Below, piece by piece: positions 16,827 through 24,036 of a stretch of DNA of 64,000 nucleotides. Within the stretch, counting starts at the first letter, position 1; each line of letters starts with the position of its first letter. The stretch is from DASRFA01 sp035651755 (GTDB lineage Bacteria; Desulfobacterota; Binatia; UBA12015): assembly GCA_035651755.1 (NCBI GenBank), contig DASRFA010000039.1:56807-120806 (forward strand), in the 5' to 3' direction. The notes under the pieces were generated by a model that saw nothing but the letters and a program-made list of their open reading frames with translations, was not told the origin of the DNA and made no database searches. A program made the position numbers and the translations under genes.

Positions 16827-18002
16827 GTGTCCGAAAGAGACGGCTCGACCGCGCTCCGGCGCTTCGCGGGGCCGGTGGCCGACGAGCTCGCGATCCTGTC
16901 GCGATCGGACGATGCGTCGTGCAGCGCAGGGCAGCAGGCCGAGGCCGCGTATCGCGCGCTCGCGGATTCGCTCGCGGCGGCGGGGGCTTCGTTTCGCGAG
17001 GTCGTGAGCGAGCGGGTCTTCTTGCGCGATGCTGGCGATCCATCGGCGGTGCTCGCGGCGCGCGCGCGCGTGCTGCGTGATGCCGGCGGGAACGCGCCCG
17101 CGCCGACCTCCATCGGCCAGCCTCCGGTCGACGGCGGCGCGCTGGAGGTGATCGCGTCCGTCCTCGTCCCGCGCGATCGCAGCGCGTGGTCGGTGGAGAA
17201 CATTCCGCCGGACGTCGCCTGCGGCTGCGAGGGATGCCGCGGCTCGGGCGCGCGGCTCGTCGTGCTCGGCGACGAAACCGTTCTGCACACCGCGAATCTC
17301 TACGGTTGCGGCGCCGGCGCCTACGAGCAGGCCTGGGAGGCGTTCCGCGCCGCGGAGCGACTTCTCGAGCGCTCCGGCATGACGTTTCGCGACGTCGTTC
17401 GCACCTGGATTCACCTCCGCGACATCGACCGCGACTACGACGCGCTGAATCGCGCGCGGCGCGAGTTCTTCGCGCGCTCGGGGATCGAGCTCCGGCCGGC
17501 GAGCACGGGGATCGGCGGAGCTCCGTGGCCGTCGGTGCATTCCTGCTCCTTGAGCTTCCACGCGGTGAAGTCGGCGCGGCCGCTCGAGGTGACGGGGATG
17601 TCGACGCCGCTCTTGAATGAAGCCTGGAGCTACGGCGCCGACTTCTCGCGCGGGCTCCGGGTCGTCGAGGCGAACAAGACCGCGCTCCACGTGTCGGGGA
17701 CGGCGAGCATTGACGAGGCGGGGCGGACGGCTCACGTCGCCGGGTTCGAGGCGCAGGCGGAGCGCATGCTCGAGAACATCGCGTCGCTCCTGGACGGCCA
17801 GGGGGCGCGATTTTCCGACCTCGTGTCGGGCGTGACGTACCTGCGACACGCGAGCGACGCGGCGGTCTTCCGCGCGGCCGCGCGACGGCGCGGCTTCGAC
17901 GGTTTCCCGTGCGCGGTGGTCGAGGCGGCCCTCTGCCGGCCGGAGCTCCTGTGCGAGGCGGAGGTCGTCGCGATGCTTCCCGGGAACGCGGCCGGGGCGT
18001 AG
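16827..18002 (+). CDS. Tandem RidA-fold protein, chorismatase (FkbO/Hyg5)-like
   Basis: A 391-residue cytosolic protein that looks like two or three repeats of the RidA/YjgF fold. Each repeat has the pattern of a helix (AYRALADSLAAAGAS, AWEAFRAAERLLERSG, QAERMLENIASLLDGQG) followed by FREVVSERVFLRD, FRDVVRTWIHLRD or FSDLVSGVTYLRH. The C-terminus CRPELLCEAEVVAM and the length fit chorismatase-family proteins, which hydrolyse chorismate to dihydroxycyclohexadienoate or hydroxybenzoates, rather than single-domain RidA (about 125 residues). A CGCEGCRGSG insert sits near residue 132. The activity is not proven from sequence. The start GTG at 16827 follows an AGAGGTAGCG stretch. Confidence 0.6.
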   Translation: MSERDGSTALRRFAGPVADELAILSRSDDASCSAGQQAEAAYRALADSLAAAGASFREVVSERVFLRDAGDPSAVLAARARVLRDAGGNAPAPTSIGQPPVDGGALEVIASVLVPRDRSAWSVENIPPDVACGCEGCRGSGARLVVLGDETVLHTANLYGCGAGAYEQAWEAFRAAERLLERSGMTFRDVVRTWIHLRDIDRDYDALNRARREFFARSGIELRPASTGIGGAPWPSVHSCSLSFHAVKSARPLEVTGMSTPLLNEAWSYGADFSRGLRVVEANKTALHVSGTASIDEAGRTAHVAGFEAQAERMLENIASLLDGQGARFSDLVSGVTYLRHASDAAVFRAAARRRGFDGFPCAVVEAALCRPELLCEAEVVAMLPGNAAGA

Positions 18003-18012
18003 AACGCTGCTG

Positions 18013-20358
18013 ATGGGTCGAGCTTCATGGGCCCGCGTGCCGGCGGCGGCCGTCGCCGTCGTTCTGGCCGCGCTGGTGCTTTCGGTCTTCCTGCCGGCGG
18101 GAGCTGCGAACGCGCCGGCGCTCCGGATCACGTACCCGGCCGACGGCACCCTCTTCCCGCCGGAGATCGTCGCGCCGACGTTCACCTGGGAGGACGCGGG
18201 CGGCGCAGCTCGCTGGGACGTCGTCGTACGCGACGCCGCCGGTGCCGAGCTCGCGAAGGAGTCCGTGGATGCGCCGCGCTGGCGGCCGTCGGAGGACGCG
18301 TGGCGGCACATCAAGCAGAAGAGCCGCGATCGCGACGCCGAGGTCGTCGTCACCGCCGCCCGCGCGGTGGGCAGTGCCGGTGACGGTACTGCCGGGCCCT
18401 CCGCGCGCGTGCGGATCCGCACGTCGGAGGACCCCGTCGGCGACGCGCTGTTCTATCGCGAGGTGCCGCTCCCGTTCCTGAAGGCGGTGCAGGACCCGTC
18501 GAAAATCCGCTGGCGCTTCGGGACCGTCGACATGCAGGACGGCCCGCCGATCGTGCTGCAGAACCTCCCCGTGTGCGGGAACTGCCACTCGTTCGCCGAC
18601 AACGGCAGCGTCCTCGGCCTCGACGTCGACTACGGCAACGACAAGGGCGCGTACGGCATCCTGCCCGTGTCGGCGCACATGGTGATGAGCGACGACAAGA
18701 TCATCACCTGGGCCGACTACAAGCGCGAGGACGGCGAGCTGACGTTCGGCCTCTTGTCGCGCGTCTCGCCGACCGGCCGCTACGTGATCAGCACCGTCAA
18801 GGACCGCTCGGTCTTCGTCGCGATGCCGGACCTGATGATCTCGCAGCTCTTCTTCCCGATCAAGGGCATCCTCGTCGTGTACGACCGCGAGACCGGGAAG
18901 TTCGCCGCGCTCCCGGGAGCCGACGACCCGCAGTACGTGCAGACGAACGCGGTCTGGAGTCCCGACGGGAAGGAGATCGTCTTCGCGCGCGCGAAGGCGC
19001 ACAAGTCGGAGCGCCTCGAGCAGCAGAACGCGGCCCTCCTCGACGCCAAGGACGTCCCGGAGTTCACCGTCGAGCGGCAGCCGTTCCGGTACGACCTGTT
19101 CCGGATCCCGTTCAACGACGGAAAGGGCGGCAAGGCGGTCCCGCTGGACGGCGCGTCGAGCGACGGGATGAGCAACTACTTCCCGAAGTACTCGCCCGAC
19201 GGGAAGTGGATCGTCTTCACGAAGTCGAAGAGCTACATGCTGCTGCAGCCCGACAGCGAGCTCTGGATCGTGCCGGCTTCCGGCGGCGCGGCGCGGAAGC
19301 TGAAGCACAACACGCCGCGCATGAACTCGTGGCACAGCTGGTCGTCGAACAGCCGATGGCTGGTGTTCTCGTCGAAGGCGAACGGCCCGTACACGCAGCT
19401 CTGGCTCACGCACATCGACGAGAACGGGAACGACAGCCCGCCGGTGCTGCTGGAGCGCTTCACGTCGCCCGACCGCGCGGCGAACATCCCCGAGTTCGTG
19501 AAGCTGCCGGGCAACGCGATCGCGGACATTCGTGAGCAGTTCCTCGATCCGTACTCGTTCCTGCGGGCCGGGATCGCGAACGAGCGCACCGGCGACCACG
19601 CGGGCGCGGAGCGCGCGTTCCGGCGCGGCATCGAGCTCGCACCGGACGACGCGGAGATCCGGAACTCGCTCGGGTGGACTCTATTCCAGGAGGGTCGGTC
19701 CGCAGAGGCGGTGACCGAGTACGAGCGCGCTCTTGCAGCGGACCCGAAGCACGCGAAGGCGCACAACAACCTTGCGCTCGCGCTGGTCGATCTCGGTCGA
19801 TTCGACGAGGCGGCGACGCACTTCAAGGCGTCGCTCGAGATCGAGCCGAGGGCCGAGATCTGGAGCGACTACGGCTTCGCGCTGGCGCGCCAGGGTCGGA
19901 CCGAGGAGGCGCGTGCCGCGTACGCGAAGGCGCTGGATCTCGATCCGAGCTGTCCGTCGGCGCACCGGAACCTGGCCGTGTCGTTCGTCCAGGCGGGAGC
20001 GCTCGAAGAAGCCGAGTCGCACTACCGCCAGGCCCTGGCTTCGAAGCCGAGCGCCGAGACGTCGAACGGCCTCGGCTACGTGCTGCTGCGGCAAGGTCGC
20101 ATGGACGACGCCATCGCCGAGTTCCAGAAGGCGATCGACGCGGATCCGAGCTACACGCCGGCGTACAACAACCTCGCCGATGCGCTCGCGCGACAGGGGA
20201 AGTTCGCAGAGGCGGAGCAGGTGTACGAGCGGTCGCTCGCGGTAAAGCCGAGCGTGGGCGTGTACAACGCGCTCGGCGCCGTGCAGCGGAGGCTCGGCAA
20301 GACGGCCGAGGCCGAGCAGCAGTTCGCGAAGGCGAAGGCGCTCGACGCGTCGCGCTGA
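18013..20358 (+). CDS. Exported cytochrome c / TolB-like propeller / TPR protein
   Basis: A 781-residue multidomain protein. Residues about 7-32 form a signal peptide or N-terminal anchor. A beta-sandwich-like segment follows (TYPADGTLFPPEIVAPTFTW). A single c-type heme motif CGNCH occurs at residues 188-192. A TolB/PD40-like propeller spans about 220-500, with repeats such as NAVWSPDGKEIVFARAK, KYSPDGKWIVFTKSK and WSSNSRWLVFSSKAN. Tetratricopeptide repeats fill the C-terminus from about residue 515 (for example AEIRNSLGWTLFQEGRSAEAV). Likely periplasmic or surface-exposed and possibly redox-linked; the role is unknown. It begins 10 bp after the RidA-like gene. Confidence 0.75.
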   Translation: MGRASWARVPAAAVAVVLAALVLSVFLPAGAANAPALRITYPADGTLFPPEIVAPTFTWEDAGGAARWDVVVRDAAGAELAKESVDAPRWRPSEDAWRHIKQKSRDRDAEVVVTAARAVGSAGDGTAGPSARVRIRTSEDPVGDALFYREVPLPFLKAVQDPSKIRWRFGTVDMQDGPPIVLQNLPVCGNCHSFADNGSVLGLDVDYGNDKGAYGILPVSAHMVMSDDKIITWADYKREDGELTFGLLSRVSPTGRYVISTVKDRSVFVAMPDLMISQLFFPIKGILVVYDRETGKFAALPGADDPQYVQTNAVWSPDGKEIVFARAKAHKSERLEQQNAALLDAKDVPEFTVERQPFRYDLFRIPFNDGKGGKAVPLDGASSDGMSNYFPKYSPDGKWIVFTKSKSYMLLQPDSELWIVPASGGAARKLKHNTPRMNSWHSWSSNSRWLVFSSKANGPYTQLWLTHIDENGNDSPPVLLERFTSPDRAANIPEFVKLPGNAIADIREQFLDPYSFLRAGIANERTGDHAGAERAFRRGIELAPDDAEIRNSLGWTLFQEGRSAEAVTEYERALAADPKHAKAHNNLALALVDLGRFDEAATHFKASLEIEPRAEIWSDYGFALARQGRTEEARAAYAKALDLDPSCPSAHRNLAVSFVQAGALEEAESHYRQALASKPSAETSNGLGYVLLRQGRMDDAIAEFQKAIDADPSYTPAYNNLADALARQGKFAEAEQVYERSLAVKPSVGVYNALGAVQRRLGKTAEAEQQFAKAKALDASR

Positions 20359-20758
20359 CCGCCGCCCGAGACACGGCTTCCCCCGAGGTTGACCGTCGCG
20401 GCCCACCGGTTCTATTGGCCGGTCAGGGCAAGAGATGCCGAATCGCCGCGCGAAGGCAAGGGCTCGACGTTTCGACGACGCTGCGGCGAGATTGTCGCTC
20501 CAGGCCGCCTGCCTACTTGGCGTGCCACCATGAAAGGAGGCCGGAGAGCACACGAACTCCCGAAGGTGGCGAGAACGCCTGCCGCCCGATGCGGACGGCC
20601 GTCGGCTCCTAGAAAGCGGCCTCGCCCACATGACGTTTGTGGCACGGCTGGCGACGCTGTCGATAGCCCCGAGACGACGGGACTTATGTCATCCCAACCG
20701 ATGGCGGACCTGATTTATGCAGACCATCCTCAGCGTTATACGGAACCGCCGATTTCTT
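20359..20758. other. Gene-free stretch upstream of the cassette island
   Basis: About 400 bp without a convincing coding region. Open frames here lack family similarity, a ribosome-binding site or natural composition. Base composition drops visibly toward the right end. It may be the degraded remains of an earlier cassette or of a recombination platform, because a consensus GTTRRRY site lies at its right border. Confidence 0.4.
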
Positions 20759-20765
20759 GTTAGAC
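20759..20765 (+). other. Consensus integron core site (GTTAGAC)
   Basis: GTTAGAC matches the integron core-site consensus GTTRRRY and lies 14 bp before the first cassette gene, where a cassette boundary is expected. The preceding 75 bp contain only weak dyad symmetry (GATGGCGG near 20699 against CCGCCGAT near 20748). It could be the right half of a decayed attC site or an attI remnant. A 7-bp match alone can occur by chance. Confidence 0.4.
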
Positions 20766-20778
20766 CTGTGGGGAATAC

Positions 20779-21100
20779 GTGACCCTCCGCGACCACCTGA
20801 CTCTGAAGAAGCGGCGCACCTCGATTGCGACATACCTAGGCCTGGTCGCATTCGTCGTGGGCGCAATCGTCGGCGGATCGAGTCGTCTCCTCCTAACCTT
20901 CGGCCTGGTCGGATTCGCGATCTCGTTTCTCAGCGTTGGCTACATGGTGATCGGGATCCGTTGCCCTGTGTGCCGCAATCGCCTCGGGCAGCTTCTCGCG
21001 TCGGTCGGTGGCCCATTCTCCGTCTCCCCCAACATTGCGCTGTTGCCCGTTCTGCGCCGTGGCGTTTGACTCCCAGCTCACTGATGCGCGAACGGTCTAA
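20779..21100 (+). pseudogene. Cassette gene 1: two-helix membrane protein with zinc ribbon, frameshifted
   Basis: GTG start 14 bp after the GTTAGAC core site. The product has two hydrophobic helices (YLGLVAFVVGAIVGG and LLLTFGLVGFAISFL), then CPVC followed by LGQLLASVGGPFSV. The frame ends at 21069. One base over, the sequence continues with CCPFCAVAFDSQLTDA and stops at TAA 21098-21100, which lies inside the attC R'' box. CPVC plus CPFC makes a classical zinc ribbon, so the original protein was probably about 106 residues. One extra C in the run of five C at about 21026-21030 would explain the shift. Function unknown; this arrangement is common in integron cassette proteins. It is either a real lesion or a homopolymer error. 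Confidence 0.6.
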
Positions 21101-21191
21101 CAAGCCGCTGCAGCCGACGCGGGCCACGTGGCCATTCGAACAGCGGGAGACCGCGCGTTGTCGCCCGCGCGGCTGAGCGCCAGCGTTAGCC
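21095..21191 (+). repeat. attC-like recombination site 1
   Basis: 97-bp imperfect palindrome with the attC layout. R'' is GTCTAAC (21095-21101) and R' is GTTAGCC (21185-21191). The left arm has GCTGCAGCCG (21107-21116); the right arm has CGGCTGAGC (21170-21178), which is its reverse complement minus one base, the hallmark single extrahelical base of attC hairpins. The inner part is a variable, partly self-complementary spacer. It lies immediately after cassette gene 1 and overlaps its restored stop codon. Confidence 0.8.
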
Positions 21192-21233
21192 AGATGCCGG
21201 CCGTGTCGATTTTCAACGTATGGTGGTGTGGCG

Positions 21234-21506
21234 ATGGAAGTGACATGAGATCCGCGAAAAAGAGCTTCCAACCGAAGGAAGCATCATGTCGATTTCGCGG
21301 AGGCAGCGACTGTGTTTGCCGATCCGCTCTCGGCTACGTTCCCAGACCCGGATCACTCGCGCGGAGAGCAGCGCTATGTGACGATCGGACAGTCCGCACA
21401 CGGGCGCTCTCTCGTCGTGGCTCACGCAGATGTGGGAGAGGAAATCCGGATCATCAGCGCACGGCGCGCCACACAGCGCGAGCGGAGATTTTATGAAGAA
21501 GAATAA
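21234..21506 (+). pseudogene. brnT: Cassette gene 2a: BrnT-type toxin with nonsense codon at position 5
   Basis: BrnT toxins are RelE-fold ribonucleases neutralised by a downstream antitoxin. From ATG 21234 the frame reads MEVT, then TGA, then DPRKRASNRRKHHVDFAEAA, followed by TVFADPLSATFPDPDHS and IRIISARRATQRERRFYEE, an otherwise intact 90-residue BrnT. Family members have Trp before DP, so TGA appears to replace TGG by one base change. Reinitiation at GTG 21288 or 21312 would give a product lacking the first helix. The TAA stop lies inside the antitoxin gene start (14-bp overlap), the usual toxin-antitoxin order. The assignment is strong from motifs. Confidence 0.75.
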
Positions 21507-21765
21507 GCCTTCGAAGAACGACGACCTCCGCGCGGAATACGACTTCACGGCGATGCGCAGCGGGGTACGCGGCAAGTACGCGGAACGCCTGCGAAAGGGC
21601 TCCAACGTAGTCCTGCTCGAACCAGATGTCGCGGCGGCATTTCCGAATGCGATCGCCGTGAATGACGCGCTGCGGGCGGTGATGGAGGCCAGCAGAGCCA
21701 TGCGACGCAGAACAGCCCGGCCGAACAGGCCGCTGCAGCGGCCGGCGCTGGCGCGCCGCCGCTGA
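21493..21765 (+). CDS. brnA: Cassette gene 2b: BrnA-type antitoxin
   Basis: A 90-residue protein overlapping the toxin gene end by 14 bp. The core DDLRAEYDFTAMRSGVRGKY followed by VVLLEPDVAAAFPNAIAVNDAL is the pattern seen in antitoxins that accompany BrnT-like toxins, with a C-terminal ribbon-helix-helix-like segment. The last 16 or so residues (RPNRPLQRPALARRR) are encoded within the adjacent attC site, so the native end may be shorter or arose by cassette recombination. The start ATG lies within the toxin's last codons. With the toxin frame broken, the antitoxin may be the only functional partner and could act as an anti-addiction relic. Confidence 0.72.
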   Translation: MKKNKPSKNDDLRAEYDFTAMRSGVRGKYAERLRKGSNVVLLEPDVAAAFPNAIAVNDALRAVMEASRAMRRRTARPNRPLQRPALARRR

Positions 21766-21782
21766 GCGGCCGATCGTCGGGC
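21720..21782 (+). repeat. attC-like recombination site 2
   Basis: Short attC-like palindrome ending the toxin-antitoxin cassette. The left arm holds GGCCGCTGCAGCGG (21728-21741) and the right arm CCGCTGAGCGGCC (21759-21771), again the reverse complement less one base. The outer boxes are degenerate: GCCGAAC (21720-21726) and GTCGGGC (21776-21782) compared with RYYYAAC and GTTRRRY. It shares the GCTGAGCG right-arm core with sites 1 and 3. Confidence 0.65.
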
Positions 21783-21980
21783 AGACGGACCAGGAGCAAA
21801 TCGACGATCTCCAATCCCCAGGGTGGCGGAGAAGATCAGCGACCTGACGCTCGAGTATCCAGAAGGGCTCGCCACCTCGATTTCCGATGTCCGGGCAGCT
21901 TGTCCCGAGGAGGAGCTCCTCATCTGCTCAAACCAGAGGAACTCCGATGAGACGTCTGCCCAACAGGGGCCCAGTAGAGA

Positions 21981-22238
21981 ATGCCAGAGATCTCGCGTTT
22001 CTTGGGGATCGTGGTTGCGATGTTTTGCAGCGACCACGCGCCGCCGCATTTCACGCGAGGTACGGCGATCACGAGGTCACCATGCGGATCGACGATGGGG
22101 GCGGTGGATGGGGATTTCCCGCGACGGGCTCTCGGGCTCCTTCTCGAGTGGTATGCTCTTCACCGCGAAGAGCTCCGCGACAATTGGGAACGGGCTCGCG
22201 CTCGTAGCCCGCTGCAGAAGATCGAGCCCTTGGAGTGA
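21981..22238 (+). pseudogene. Cassette gene 3a: DUF4160 protein with two compensating frameshifts
   Basis: The open frame of 85 residues begins MPEISRFLGIVVAMFCSDHAPPHF and ends FPRRALGLLLEWYALHREEL followed by RDNWERARARSPLQKIEPLE, both diagnostic of DUF4160. The middle is out of frame: the family sequence HARYGDHEVTMRIDDG is read in the +2 frame between about 22051 and 22100. A missing C after the TTC at about 22051 and an extra G in the run near 22098 explain this. About 17 residues, including the conserved HARYG motif, are therefore scrambled. DUF4160 genes usually sit directly before DUF2442, as here, and the pair resembles a toxin-antitoxin-like module of unknown mechanism. Confidence 0.7.
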
Positions 22239-22242
22239 CGAC

Positions 22243-22527
22243 ATGGCGATGACGCCGAGGCTGGAAGCCGCCGAGTACGTGGCCGGCTACCGAATTTGCG
22301 TGCGGTTCGCTGATGGACGGGAAGGAGAGATCGACCTGGCGCAGGAACTCTGGGGCGAGGTGTTCGAACCAATAAGGGACGTGTCCGTCTTTCGACGATT
22401 TCGCTTGGATCCCGAGCTGAGCACCATCGCGTGGGAGGCCGGTGCCGATTTGGCTCCGGAGTACCTCTACGAGAAGGCGGCTGCCCAACCGGGCGCTAAG
22501 ACGGCAGGGCCTTCGGCCCGCCGCTGA
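22243..22527 (+). CDS. Cassette gene 3b: DUF2442 protein
   Basis: A 94-residue protein starting ATG 22243, 4 bp after the DUF4160 stop, with GGAG in the preceding coding end as a possible ribosome-binding site. The family pattern is intact: AEYVAGYRICVRFADGREGE, then IDLAQELWGEVFEPIRD and DPELSTIAWEAGADLAPEYL. The C-terminal 15 residues (QPGAKTAGPSARR) are encoded by attC sequence. DUF2442 proteins are often found next to DUF4160, and the pair is suspected to be a toxin-antitoxin-like or regulatory module; neither activity is established from this sequence. All three cassettes read in the same direction, as expected for an integron array. Confidence 0.8.
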   Translation: MAMTPRLEAAEYVAGYRICVRFADGREGEIDLAQELWGEVFEPIRDVSVFRRFRLDPELSTIAWEAGADLAPEYLYEKAAAQPGAKTAGPSARR

Positions 22528-22545
22528 GCGCCTTCTTGCTAGGGC
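22483..22545 (+). repeat. attC-like recombination site 3
   Basis: R'' GCCCAAC (22483-22489) matches the consensus. The left arm GGCGCTAAGACGGC (22492-22505) pairs with GCCGCTGAGCGCC (22520-22532), with one unpaired base and one mismatch. The apex is a tight hairpin, GGGCCTTCGGCCC. The expected R' box is replaced by GCTAGGGC (22538-22545), which coincides with the stop codon of the convergent SnoaL-like gene. The outer right end is therefore the most degraded part of the array. Confidence 0.6.
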
Positions 22546-23060
22546 CGCTTCGCCTCGAGGTGCTTCCATGCGCGCGGCAGCGAAACGTCGCGGTTCGGCT
22601 CCCGCGGCGGCACGTTGATCCCGGTCGCGGGCGGCTTCCAGCCCATCTTCTTCATCACCTCGAAGACGTGGGCCATGTTCAGCATGTCGTGGCTGTAGCA
22701 GAAGAGGCCGTTGCCGGCGTAATACAGGATTGACAGGCCGGCCACGAACCACCGCTTTCCGTCCGGACCTTGGCCGAGCACCTGGTCCCACTGGCTCACG
22801 ACGCGCGGGCCGTCGACCATGATCCAGTTCTCGGGGGTCGACCAGCCGTAGCCGGTGAGGCCCTCCATCGACTTCACGAAGAACTCGCGGATCGCCTCGC
22901 GCCCCTCGATGCGGCCCCACGCGGGGTCGATGTACGCGGCGTCCTCGGTGAAGAAGTCCGCGAGCACCGACCACGGCTTCTTCCCCGCGTCGATCTCGTC
23001 GCGCACGGCGACGAAGCGCTCGTAGGTCGCGCGGGCTTCGCGCTCGATCGAGTCCGACAT
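22539..23060 (-). CDS. SnoaL-like (NTF2-fold) protein
   Basis: A 173-residue protein with the SnoaL/NTF2-like pattern: an N-terminal helix (REARATYERFVAVRDEI), SVLADFFTEDAAYIDPAWGRI, EGREAIREFFVKSM, then beta strands with DGPRVVSQWDQVL and AGLSILYYAGNG. Such folds form polyketide cyclases, hydroxysteroid isomerases or ligand-binding proteins; no catalytic assignment is safe. The ATG at 23060 is preceded by an AGGAGG ribosome-binding sequence at a good distance, which decides against the longer frame. The stop TAG is embedded in the end of attC-like site 3, marking the right boundary of the cassette island. Confidence 0.75.
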   Translation of the reverse strand: MSDSIEREARATYERFVAVRDEIDAGKKPWSVLADFFTEDAAYIDPAWGRIEGREAIREFFVKSMEGLTGYGWSTPENWIMVDGPRVVSQWDQVLGQGPDGKRWFVAGLSILYYAGNGLFCYSHDMLNMAHVFEVMKKMGWKPPATGINVPPREPNRDVSLPRAWKHLEAKRP

Positions 23061-23125
23061 CGGCAGGCCTCCTTCGTGTTGGCCAGCCTCGCCGGACGCG
23101 CGTGCGGATGCAATCGCAGCGCGCG

Positions 23126-23914
23126 TCAGCGATCGTAGACCACGCGGACGACGACGAACCACGGGTAGCGCTCGTCGACCACGTGCCCGTCGGACGTCGC
23201 CAGCGTGCCGTCATCGGTGACCGGCACGTGCTTCGCGGTCACCGCGTCGCCGACGTTGCCGCCGACCACGGTCAGGGTCCCGGGCGCGGCGGCGACCACC
23301 AGGTCGCAGTGCCCGGCGAAATCGACGGGCAGGTCGTCGTAGCGGAGGCCCTTCGACTTCTCCCGACCGAGGCAGATCAGATCGCCCGGGCGCGGCGGAT
23401 AGACCTCCGGCCGCTCGGCGCGAACGCGCCACTCGGGCGACCAGGTGCGGGCCGCGTTCACGTAGGTCGCGTGGGTCGGCGAATAGGGAAAGCCATCACC
23501 GGCACCGGCCGTCCGCATCACGTACGAGATGAATGCCGCCGACCACGCGTAGTCGCCGTCGCGCTCGGCAGGAAACACACGACCCTCGTCGTCGTGCTTG
23601 CCGGTCCACGCGTCGTCCTCCCGCCCGGCGTCCTGGCCGAGCCACCAGTACTCGCCGACGCGTTGCCACATGCCTTCGGCACGCTCCGGCTTCGCGTCGG
23701 CGGGCACCTGGCGATCCGGGTCCGGCGGAGCGTCATCGATCGGCGCACCGAACGCGCGCCACTCGCGGAGCGCGATCGCGACCGCCGCATCGCGCGAGAA
23801 CGGCTCGTACGGCACGGCCGCGAACGGCGGGACGTGTGCGTCGCGGCGCGGAGCGCAGCCGACGAGGGCCGCGACCACCGCACCATACAGCGCGAGCCAG
23901 GGCGAGCGTTGCAT
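23126..23914 (-). CDS. DUF2272 lipoprotein
   Basis: A 262-residue exported protein starting ATG 23914. Residues 1-20 are a lipoprotein signal with lipobox VAALVGC. The DUF2272 core is visible as DYAWSAAFISYVMRTAGAG, SPTHATYVNAA, PPRPGDLICLGR and GHCDLVVAA, resembling NlpC/P60/CHAP-like folds with a possible His/Cys or His/Ser arrangement. This suggests a cell-wall-associated hydrolase or an effector-like protein; activity is unproven. The frame is open upstream for about 67 further codons without similarity, so the lipobox decides the start. It is divergent from the PagL-like gene. Confidence 0.75.
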   Translation of the reverse strand: MQRSPWLALYGAVVAALVGCAPRRDAHVPPFAAVPYEPFSRDAAVAIALREWRAFGAPIDDAPPDPDRQVPADAKPERAEGMWQRVGEYWWLGQDAGREDDAWTGKHDDEGRVFPAERDGDYAWSAAFISYVMRTAGAGDGFPYSPTHATYVNAARTWSPEWRVRAERPEVYPPRPGDLICLGREKSKGLRYDDLPVDFAGHCDLVVAAAPGTLTVVGGNVGDAVTAKHVPVTDDGTLATSDGHVVDERYPWFVVVRVVYDR

Positions 23915-24036
23915 GCGGGTCCTGCGCTTCGGCTCCGTACCAGCAGGTAGTCGACGCCGCGCCCGGTCGCCAGGAGCGCGTCGTTCGAACTCATCGCCAA
24001 AGCCCTGTAGTCCGGTACGCGGGGAAGGGGGGCGGG

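Noticed and set aside
20731..20740. GCGTTATACG as an additional integron core site
   Set aside because: It departs from GTTRRRY and has no matching left half within 130 bp. The nearby GTTAGAC is a better candidate.
20389..20763. A 124-residue open frame before the cassette island
   Set aside because: No recognisable family, no ribosome-binding site and unnatural composition. It also runs through the candidate core site.
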